64,000 nt of DNA, from positions 212,086,592-212,150,591 of the forward strand of contig CM046882.1 in NCBI GenBank assembly GCA_025667525.1, written 5' to 3'. Positions 54,642 to 64,000 of the stretch are shown here, piece after piece; position 1 is the first letter of the stretch; each line of letters starts with the position of its first letter. The stretch is from Glebionis coronaria. Lineage: Eukaryota > Streptophyta > Magnoliopsida > Asterales > Asteraceae. A program made the position numbers and the translations under genes. The notes beneath the pieces are model-generated. The model saw only the letters and a program-made list of their open reading frames with translations. It had not been told where the DNA came from and did not search any database.

Positions 54642-57118
54642 TGTGAGAACCTGTATTTTCCCAGCATTATTTTATTCTTTTATTCGTGCTTCTTAAATTT
54701 TTCAACGTATTACGGTTTCTTGTATTCTTATATGTAAATTCTGAGATCTTGAGAATTTTAATTAAATTATATTTTAATTATTTTTCTCATCATTGATAAT
54801 ATTTTATTCAGAATTATAAAAAAAATTATTTTTATTTTTCAATATTTATTTACTATAGTAACCTGAAATTTAAAACCAACATTTAGACCAAGCTCTAATC
54901 TTATTTCTAATATTCGGACCAATATTTATTACTCGACTTTTAATTTTCATGTTCGTTCTATGAATAATATTAAATTCTCGGCTAACCGATAAGGTTAAGG
55001 CATTGACGTGTCGAATACGTGTCAGTTATTATTTATCGGCAAAGTTTATGTCCGTCATCGACCGTAAACACTTTCATTATGACATATAAATATTTTCTAT
55101 TGTCGTCATTTTAATTTTTGTTTTACGAGCATTATTCGTAATTTACAATAAATTTTTAGGCGTCATTCGCTAATACGACGTGTTAACGTTTATTAAATTA
55201 TAAGTCCTCGTTTATTTATTGAAATATCAACGTTCTCCGAATGCTGATGTTTTTATTTTGTATTGAGCGTTTATTTTTCGTGTTTAACACGTATCATTCA
55301 AATCGCGTAACGTTAAAAATATCAAACTTCGATAATACCCGCTTTTATAAATTGGAACAAATTTATACACCATGGTTTTATCCTTATAAACTTATCATGT
55401 TGATCACTATTATGTGTCATATTAAGACACGTAGCACCAAACATATCCACCCTCTTTCATATTCCTTCATATTTGTATATCATTAAAAAAAATCATGTCC
55501 TTTATTCTTGTTGCTATCCTTGCCGTGAGAAACCAAAGCACTAAAACACCATCATATAAATTCTCCTAGTTTTGTTAATTAAAGGATCATCATCCTTGTT
55601 TGTAGTTATTTATTTTTCCTTGAGATCTTTCACCAACAACATCTTCATTTATTGATTTTAGAAGTTGATATAAGGAGGATCTTGTAAGATTTTTACAAGG
55701 ATACAAGTGTTACTTTGGGCTGAATTTATAGTTTGAATGGTTACCGACACCTAGTTCATGTACGGGTCGTGTCGGTGTGGTTTATGACTTGATATTTGAA
55801 AGCGGGTTCATCTAACCCATCGTTCCCGCGGTTGTTTCTCGCCGTTGGAGTTTCGAGTTCGTGTTCGAGTTTGGTTTCGGTTTCTATACTCGTGCATCAC
55901 AACACCGATTCACTTGTATTGTCGCATGGAATTACGGTATCCTCGAGATATAATTTACTTATGTTAAAATCAAATTTTAGCAACTTATATTGAATGTAAA
56001 AGATAAACAAACAGATTTTTTTTATACTACTAAGTCATACTACCTAAACTACTATCTTAAACATTCTTCTTGTTTTTTATTTCTTCACAAGCGTAAACTA
56101 AAAAGTTATTGACATAATTTTTCACTATTCGAGTGAAATATATCCAAATGAAATACTAAGATTGAGACTCATTACTTGTAATTTAAAAAGGAAAATGAAG
56201 AAGCATCCATTCACGTCATATACATGCTATTCAATTGCATATTTTCATTTTTGGCCCTTTAATTATTTAGCTATATACAAATTACACATAATAGATTTTA
56301 TAATAACACATTTGGTTTTTTTTTTCTTTTTTTTAATGCTTTACAAATCTAGTCCAATATATATTTTTAGAAAACTTTTACCAAATTCATTTATTCTCTT
56401 ACGTTGTTGTTTATATCTCTAAGACACGCCACTTTATTTTAGGTCGTCGTTAGAAGCTCGTGGTTTTTCGGCTTATCTTATTTCATCGTTGCACAATCGT
56501 TACTATTGTCTTGATCGTTATCCTCATTTGATATCACTATCGCTAAGGTGAGTTCATAGCCCCTTTTCATTACTTATACATTGTTTCTAAACGCGGGGTG
56601 AGATTTTACATGGTGGAACACATTCATTTAAAACTGTATGCTATCCAGAACTTGTATGCTATCCAGAACTTGTATGCTTTCCAGAACTTGATGATTTCCA
56701 ACAGATTTTCATTATTATTATTGCTTTTAGTTATATCCCTTAAGTTTCCTCTCGTGATCATGAACCGTTAATTTACTTGTGTTGCTAAGCGCGAATGTTG
56801 TGGGTGGATCCATCGGGATTGACAATCCCCGTCCCATGTTGCGGTTGTTTAACCATGACGCATTTCATTTGTTTATACGTATGTATTTAGGCTGAATACT
56901 CCCTAGAGGAACTTACTTTGAGTTAAGCTTCGGTTCATGAACTGAACAGCAATAATAATAATAGTTTTGGACAATGGTTACTATACATAACCATTTTCCC
57001 TATTTACTTGTTTTACAAATGAATGCTTGTGTTCCACACCTTTACTGCTAAACCTATGAATATCACTCAACTTTATGTTGACGATTTTACATGTTTAATC
57101 TCAGGTATTATTACTTAG
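54642..57118 (+). mobile_element. Chromovirus-like LTR, interrupted at 57118
   Basis: Starts TGTGAGAACCTG. Its last visible part (AAACCTATGAATATCACTCA, then ACTTTATGTTGACG) aligns with the interior of the 30218-type LTR near 32449 and 40330, and GGTGAGTTCATAGCCC near 56549 matches GGTGAGTTTCATAGTCCC near 31952. It is therefore a related plus-strand LTR of a different subfamily. No PPT precedes 54642, so it is a left LTR or a solo LTR. The element at 57119 splits it. Confidence 0.65.
56635..56688. repeat. 18-bp tandem triplicate
   Basis: TGTATGCTATCCAGAACT repeated at 56635, 56653 and, with one change, 56671. Confidence 0.95.
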
Positions 57119-58323
57119 TGATGTTGGGGTTTTTACCACTCTTTAGGAAAAGAGCAATAAATAGGGCAAGTGAGCACGACGATTTAGGAAAACCGTGTGT
57201 GTAAGACCCTAAAAGTGAGTTCGTTCTCGAGGAGGCAAGTGCGTTGTGTTAAGAATTGATATTGATTTTTGATTATATGATTGAGAAAGAAATAGGATTA
57301 GAAGAAAAAGACGGTTACAAAGACGAATTAAACTAAGACGAAAAAGGCGATTACGCAAAACCGTAAATAGTGCCAAAATTAAAATTTTAACCTAAAAATT
57401 CCTAAAAATTACTAAAAATCCCCAATAAAATTCTAAGAGTTTACAAAAAATCCAAACTTGCTAAAACCTTTTAATTAATTAGATAATGACTTTTTAATGC
57501 TAATTAAAGCCCTAAAAATCACTTTTAATTATTAAAAAGCCTTAAACAAGATCTAATAGTTTGTAAACCTCAAAAATATCCTAATTAAGCTAAAAACTAT
57601 TTTTAAAAATTTTAAAACCAAATTAAACTATTTTTAAACACTTAAAAACTATTAAAATCTATTTAATCTTAAATTAATTCTAGAAATTAATTGAAAAGTC
57701 TAAAAAATATTTGGAAAGTGACAAAACTCCTAATTATATGTCCTTAACCTAGGAAAAATGTAAAAATTAAAAAAAAATCAAACTTCAATTTTTAATAATA
57801 AAATAATATTAAAATAATCAAAAAAATTCAAAGTTCACTAAATAATTCTAAAAAATTACCAAAAATCCTAAATAATGTAACTAAAACAAAAATGCAATGC
57901 AAATTTTCTGAAACCTATTTAATAATTTTATATTAAATTTTAAAGTTGGATAAAAACCCTAAAATCCAATAAAATCAAAAATAAGCTAATTTGAAAACTT
58001 AAATAGCTGAAAGCCTCAAGAATATAATTCAAAACCTAAAAACTATTTTTTCAGATTTTTAAACTACCTTTTACTATTTTTTAATGACTTTCTAAAATAA
58101 AAACTTAAAATAATCCGAATAAAGTAATTAATAACGGGAAAAATAAACTTTTTGGACTGAAAAGTAAAAAACCCTTATAAAATCCTAGGAAAAATGCTAA
58201 ACGGTGAAAACCAAAAGAAAATAAGCTAGAAAAAGCTTATTTAAAAGTTGTTAATCAAATAAGCTACAAATCCAACATCCCTTAAATATAACTTGAAATG
58301 AAACCTATCAGTCAAAGTCCCTA

Positions 58324-58394
58324 GGGCGCAGATGGTTAACACGTTTGGTTGTGGGAGGAGTGGCGCAGGTTCGAGTCCTGGCCACGTCCTTTTT
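58324..58394 (+). ncRNA. tRNA-like segment with pol III boxes in LTR (copy 3)
   Basis: GGGCGCAGATGGTTA at 58324-58338, B box GGTTCGAGTCC at 58368-58378, five T at 58390-58394. The middle differs from the 16994 copy but the boxes, T arm and T run are kept. Confidence 0.6.
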
Positions 58395-58627
58395 GGTATT
58401 AAAAATATTTTTTTTTTAACTTTTAAAAACACAAACCTTATACTCTTTAAACTACAAAAACACAAACACAAATCAAAGTTAAACAAGATTAAGCCAAATG
58501 GATCAAAAAACGTGCTCAGGTCTGCTGAGTTTCTGATGAACAAATGTGAGAGTTCTTCACTTGTGCAAATTGACCAAGAGGACTTGGTCTTGTGATTTGT
58601 GGATGTTTGATTGGATACAAGGGGCAC

Positions 58628-58651
58628 CCTTATACTCTTTGGAGTATAAGG
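58628..58651. promoter_or_regulatory. LTR hairpin (copy 3, covarying)
   Basis: CCTTATACTC, loop TTTG, GAGTATAAGG: perfect 10-bp stem, at the same place as CCCCACAC/GTGTGGGG in the 16234 and 26304 LTRs, with different bases but full pairing. Confidence 0.8.
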
Positions 58652-61146
58652 AGTCAAAATAAACACAAATAAACACAAGTATTACACAAAATCAAATCAA
58701 GGAGCACAAACAAGTTTCTGATTATGCTTATGTTGACTGATGAGTATTATGCTGATAAACTTGGCTCAAATGTGAATTTCAAATCCTAATAACTTACACA
58801 CAAGGTAATGTCATGGCATACAAGCAACATACAAACCTTAAACACCCTATTATCCAAGAATGAACAAGATTTCAAGCACAAATTTTCACAAAAACCAACC
58901 CCTAGTGAAGTTTACTGATTATGCTATGTTTATCAATATTTTAGCATGCAATGTGTTCTAAACTTGACCAAACTGAAACTTAAGCACACTAAGCACCTAA
59001 TAACAACCTAAGAGATGTGTCTAAACAAGTTTTAAGCTAAATTTCAAACATTAAACCAAACTTATACCCTAATCCAAACACCCCTTAAAAATTGAAAATC
59101 AGATTTTTTCAAAGCAAATCAATTTAAAACTACTCAAAACTGAATTCAAACACCTCTAACATGCATGTGAACCTAAGTTGAGCAAATTTGAGCACTTAAA
59201 CAAACACTTAACAATTAATTATGCAGATTCACTTAAAACACCAAATAAAGACATAAAACTGAAAATGAAAATGGAATGAGGGTGCTACCTTAAGGGTCCT
59301 ACATCCAGGACCCTTAGTGGTTGCTTAACCACCTCCAATAGGCCCGGGCCTATGCTGAACTTTGCTGATGGGCTTATGATGGACTGTTTAACAAAAATGG
59401 ATAAAAATTGGCTCTTGTGTGGAACCTGCTAAGAGAGAAATCAAAGAGGACTATGTAAAGAGCTCAAAGCAGACCCCTAGCTTATGGAATAAGGTAGAAG
59501 TGAGCTTTTAGCTTATGGGTGAGACTGAGATAAGCAAGAAAAATGACCAACAAATGGCTTATTCAAGCTTGGGTACCCACTACACCAGAACAAGCCATGG
59601 TGTCTTGGACATACCCAAACTCAAACACCATCAAAGTAACACACTGAATCACCATTTTGTCAGGTTTTTAATGAAATTTAAGATCTAAAAAAAAACTTCA
59701 AAAGCAACAGAAACTTGGAAACTTGAAAACCTTTGCTGAAAATTAAACCAAACTTGAACAATGAACTTAAATCAACTGAAATGTAAGATGGAACTCGTTT
59801 TCATCACCAACACTTAACTTAATTTCATTCAGAATAGAAAGATTTACAAGGTTGTGAAAAAGGAAAACAAGAACAGAAAAAAAACTAAGTCCTATCATGC
59901 CTTTATATAGAGGCTTACAAGTGATTCTAGAACTGATAAGAAGCTAAAACCCTAATGACTTGAACTTCCAGTAATGCCCTTGGACGAATATTTGAAGATG
60001 CCATTTTTTGAACTTGTCAAGAGCCCATGTGATGATCTTGGCAGTTTGTGAAGATGCCAGTGATGAAAAGAGGATCTTGATCGTCCATTTTGCCTTTGGG
60101 AACACGAAATTGTTGTGGGTTGTTGATCCTGTTGTCAATTTTTTGTTTGGGAGTGAATAGTGGGGCAGGGGAGGGTGGCACAAGCATGTGGGGTGATGGT
60201 GATGGGGGTTTAAGGGTGGTTTTGGGTTTAAGTGATGTTTAATCAAGGATCTGGAGCGAGTTACCCAAAAACCCTTTGTTTTAATCATAGTTCATTCTGG
60301 AAATATTTAGGGTTTAAGGGTGGATTAGGGGGTGATTTAATCCGGTTTGGGATTAATAAGTTTTTAAATAAATGTTTGGAGGGAGTTTTAAACTGATTAA
60401 TTAATCAGTTATTGGGTGAGTGGAGAGGTGATGTGGAGAAAAGGTGGTTTGTGATTGGTTAATGGGTGTGAGTGGGTGAGGTATCAAGCAGGGAGTGGAG
60501 GGTGAGAGTTTGTTTGTCTGGCAGGAATGGCCCCTCTCTTTTCATACTTTGTTCATCTTGTATTAAATGGCTATCAACGCCTAAATAACATATGACAACT
60601 TTTGGACAGTTGTCAATTTTGGCACAAATGCTTCCAAACTTGAAACAAGGACTAAACATGCAATTTCTCATTCTTCAAGGGTTGTTCTTGACATGTCTGC
60701 ATACTTTAAGGCTTTGACTTGTTTGTTGACTTCTTGGAGGACCATTATTGACAATTTAGTTTTGTTGAGGGACTAAACTTGCCAATTCTTCAAAGTTAAG
60801 GGTCCTTTTTGTAATTTTGACAAACTTTAGGGACCAAACTTGTAATTATGAAGATACAAGGGTATAAAGTGTCAATTCTTCAAACTTGGAGGACCAATCT
60901 TCATAATTCTTCAAATCTTCAAGGTTTGACTTTGGAAAATTCTTCATTAGGGCTTGGTTCATCGTGCGGCTTCGTTTCCCGTGTTCGTTTTTGTTTGTTT
61001 CTTGTGATCTTTTGTCATTTTCTCAATATCCGCACCTAAAATACACAAGCAACAAACACAAGCATATATTTGGGTATTTTGATGATATTTAATGCATTTT
61101 AAGCCCTATTTGGACGATGAGACTATGTATAAAAGCAGTCTCATCA

Positions 61147-61159
61147 CTCCCCCATACTA
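61147..61159 (-). other. Polypurine tract of the 57119 element
   Basis: Minus strand TAGTATGGGGGAG, directly next to the LTR start TGATGAGAC. Confidence 0.85.
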
Positions 61160-62973
61160 AACCATTACCGTGCCCTCACGCAATGCTAGAATTAAGTATC
61201 ATAGCACCTCCAAAATTCATTTTTATTCACTTTATTGAAATGATAAACTAGCTAAACTACACTATTACTACTACTTGCGTTTTAGACATAATGTATGATT
61301 TTCATCGCAAAGTGGGACGTTTAGGTTCATAGAACAAGAACACGTGAATGCTTCGTTAGAAATAATTTCGTCGTCCTCGATTTTCACTTCAATTCCATGC
61401 CAAGCGTGCAACGAGATCATTGTCATTATAAGTTAGTAATGCTAACACTACTCATATGCCCTAATCACGTACTTATCCTCCCATTATTCCTAAGTTGTAT
61501 CTCTTATATTTTATGATGTCTTAAATGTTTCACGAGGATACATTGTTTGACTTATGCGATAATAGAGATTTATGTCTAAAAATAGAGTCCTAACGGTGTA
61601 ACTAAGACCATCAAATCAATAACCCCTCCTAATAGACAACGATGTTAAAAAATTAAGTTGACAAGAAGAATCGATAAACACGGTTTTATAACGGTTTTAA
61701 ACATGAGACTTATTACCAAGACTTTTATACGCCCCCTAACGGAAGGGCCTTATTATCTTTGGTTTACCTCCATCTTTTATTCAACTTCGCCATGAAGCTT
61801 TTATTATGACTTCGGTCTTGCCTTGCCTTTTATTATCCGCCTCATCGGTGGTTTTATTAGCCAAAGACGTATATCCTCACGCTAAAGCGAATTTTAGATC
61901 TTTAAAGCTTCGAAGATTAAGGCTTGATTCACTTTTAATTTTGCATAGATTTTTGTCCTTGTAGGGCTTCAAATTGTTTGCTTGATTTAGGTGAGCACTT
62001 GAAATCTTATTATTGGGTGAAGCTTTCGATTATTAGGGTGCCAATACTTCAAAACCGTGACGCTGGCGATACCTTAATGTCTTCCCAATTTAATTACACG
62101 GAAGCTACTAGAAAAGACTAGAAACCCAACAATCCTAACTAAACCGCTAAGTCAATATTTATTAAGCAAAAAATATTTACATGCGAAGGGAGAATAAGCA
62201 AACAACGAGAACACATGAGTTTTTGAAAGAATACGAGTATTCTATGTTTAGCATAGTAACTTATAATTAACTCTATCATTTCTCGTCCTCATTTAAGAGA
62301 CTTAGCCTAATGTGTAGTTAAGGAATCAAAGCTAAGTGCTCAACACGCACGGTCGAGTCAAAAATTACTCTTATTCTCGCCATCGGAAAACCTACATTCG
62401 TGTCTTCAAACACTTATAAAACATGAGAAAAATTTTAAAATTTGGCCATTTTTAGCCTTATTTTGCAACAAAACGATAACAAAAAGATAAACTTTGGAAA
62501 GCGTGAAGGTTTGGCAAGGTGAAGTATCTATTCACCCCCCATACTAAAGTTAAACATTGTCCTCAATGTTTCGAGTCTAGGGGTGCAAACACCCCCATAC
62601 TAGAGACGTAGTCGAATGCCTAATCTAGCATGGAAAGGGTGTAACCAATAAATTAATAGCCGTTTATGAAGTGTGCTAAAAACCTAAGGTTAGAACATCA
62701 AAGGATATATCATGGATATTGAGAAATGTCTTCAAAGCAAACGATCGAGTGCTCCCATAAAACGAACACGAGAGGCTCCAATCGTGAAGATCATGATCAT
62801 CAAAAGTTCACAATTCTCAAACAACCACGGAACAAAGGTTGGAAGGGCACAAATCCCCTCACGTAAGCTACATTAGAAAGCGATAATATGTACATAGGAT
62901 AAGCATGGGACTCCCCCACGAGGCCCCTCGTTTTTGATTACCGAGTCATGAGCTCGACTCGATCCCCTCAATA
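61160..62973 (-). other. 3' non-coding region of the 57119 element
   Basis: No gene. Matches 19740-21480 base for base over long stretches, including the ACATTGTCCTCAATGT tract (62559-62574) and the block just after pol (CTCGACTCGATCCCC at 62953-62967). At 62536-62541 there is only a run of six C, against 20 in the relative. Confidence 0.75.
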
Positions 62974-64000
62974 CTAATTATCATTGGGGAAGGTGACTTG
63001 GTCGAGGTAGTTCAAGGATGGAACTTCCCCGCCAAAGTAGTGCTTCAACCTATGTCCATTCACCTTGAAGTTAGGACCATCATCTTGATCTAGCTCGATG
63101 GTCCCATATGGAAACACTTGAGTCACGGTGAATGGACCGGACCAACGGGATTTCAACTTACCGGAAAAGATTTTCAATCTTGAATTAAAAAGCAAAACTT
63201 GATCCCCAATGTTAAAAACCCGGTTTTTAATTTTAGAATCATGCAACTTTTTAGTTTTCTCTTTATAAATCAATGAATTTTCATAAGCAATGTCTCTCAA
63301 TTCATCCAATTCATTTAATTGCATTTTCCGGTGTTTTCCCACGGTCTCCATATCATCATTACAATGCTATAGGGCCCAATAAGCCTTGTGTTCTAATTCG
63401 ATAGGCAAATGACAATTCTTTCCATACACAAGCTTATAGGGAGTGCACCCAATGGGTGTCTTATGAGCGGTCCAAAAGGCCCATAAAGCATCGTCTAACT
63501 TATCCGACCAAGATTGTCGGTTTTCCCCAACGGATCTCTCCAAGATCCTCTTCAAAGCTCGGTTTGAAACCTCGACTTGCCCACTCGTTTGTGGGTGATA
63601 AGCCGTAGAAAGCCGATGTGTAACCCCATATTTCCTTAGAACCCTTTCAAATTGGTCATTACAAAAATGGGTTCCACGATCGCTTATGATAGCACGAGGG
63701 GTTCTAAACCGAGAAAACAATTGCTTCAAAAACTTGACTACCACACGAGCATCATTGGTGGGCAAGGCCTTTGCCTCCACCCACTTAGAAAGGTAGTAAA
63801 CCGCAACGAGAATGTACTTATTACCACGAGATGATGGGAACGGCCCCATAAAGTCTATGCCCCAAACGTCAAAGATCTCACATACTTGAATGATATTTTG
63901 TGGCATTTCATCTTTTTGTGAGGCTTTTCCTTGTCGTTGGCATGCATCACACGACTTCACAAGATCTTGTGCATCTCGATAAATAGTAGGCCAAAAGAAG
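62974..64000 (-). pseudogene. Athila/Tat integrase, one in-frame stop, cut by window edge
   Basis: One frame enters from the right edge ([15 protein letters not shown]) and ends at 62974. Zinc region CDAC is intact. DDE residues are in [15 protein letters not shown] and GQVEV. A TAG at 63367-63369 after YWAL interrupts the tail; the C-terminal SH3-like part [14 protein letters not shown] to KSRWSGPFTV continues in the same frame. VAVDYLSKW has become VAVYYLSKW. The GTG at 63960 is not a start: the frame is open to the edge. Close to the Athila pol at 8156-10407 in motif order. Upstream RT lies outside. Confidence 0.9.

Larger units (their letters stand above)
57119..61146 (-). mobile_element. 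3' LTR of the 57119 element
   Basis: 4028 bp, TGATGTTGG to CTCATCA on the plus strand. Start chosen because TGATG mirrors the CATCA end. Shared with the 16234 LTRs: the opening ACGATTTAGGAAAACCG block, the tRNA-like segment, the hairpin and the last 180 bp. Otherwise AT-rich and empty of genes. Confidence 0.75.
57119..64000 (-). mobile_element. Athila/Tat element with pol, continuing beyond the window
   Basis: On the minus strand the window shows integrase (64000-62974), 3' non-coding region (62973-61160), PPT (61147-61159) and 3' LTR (61146-57119). The non-coding part matches 19740-21480 of the pol-less element, and LTR blocks are shared, so both belong to one family; LTR bodies differ in most places. 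Target duplication cannot be checked: left flank is CTTAG, the other side is outside. Confidence 0.85.

Noticed and set aside
58241..58678. 145-codon minus ORF in the 57119 LTR
   Set aside because: It covers the tRNA-like segment and hairpin; no homologous frame in the other LTRs.

Overview
This window is a plant nuclear region made almost entirely of nested LTR retrotransposons. I see no ordinary host gene. Protein resemblance, recalled and not searched, points to a dicot and most likely a daisy-family (Asteraceae) plant: the Copia gag-like protein at 42.6-43.8 kb has the conserved blocks of a repetitive protein family I know from Tanacetum-type genomes, and the gypsy proteins are of the Athila/Tat type. 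A plant mitochondrial tRNA-Pro gene in a mitochondrial-looking insert (about 42.09-42.55 kb) also fits a plant nucleus.

Layout. (1) 1-8155: minus-strand chromovirus-like gypsy element. Its 5' LTR is 5278-8155, the primer site follows it, most of the visible interior is unreadable, and a decayed integrase tail lies at 1-400. This LTR interrupts (2) a plus-strand Athila-type element, whose pol resumes at 8156 inside reverse transcriptase and runs to 10407. A long 3' non-coding region follows, then the start of an LTR (about 12443-14105). (3) 14106-49342: a plus-strand Copia-type composite with 0.4 kb LTRs, a primer site, a broken gag-like frame, and no pol. Two further elements sit inside it: (3a) 16234-29795, a 13.6 kb minus-strand Athila/Tat element that kept gag-protease but lost RT-RNaseH-integrase; (3b) 30218-40731, a 10.5 kb plus-strand chromovirus with a perfect 5-bp target duplication, near-identical LTRs and a wrecked pol. 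(4) 49343-54641: minus-strand remnant with three related hairpin-led modules and transposon-type ORFs. (5) 54642-57118: the first 2.5 kb of another chromovirus-like LTR, interrupted by (6) 57119-64000+, a minus-strand Athila/Tat element related to (3a) that still has integrase and runs off the window.

How the parts relate. Element 3a has LTR ends, PPT, primer site, protease and gag but no enzymes. Element 6 is of the same family and retains pol sequence, so its lineage is the natural source of enzymes in trans. Elements 3a and 3b are younger than the Copia element they split, since their LTR pairs are visibly more alike.

The most unusual feature is the tandem array at about 43.77-46.05 kb, 3' of the Copia gag. 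It has roughly 16 units, mostly about 150 bp, and each is a string of about four consecutive hairpins. Paired substitutions (and some G.U pairs) keep the stems intact between units. Covarying hairpins also occur in the LTRs of the Athila/Tat elements, and a hairpin lies directly after the TATA box in two LTR families.
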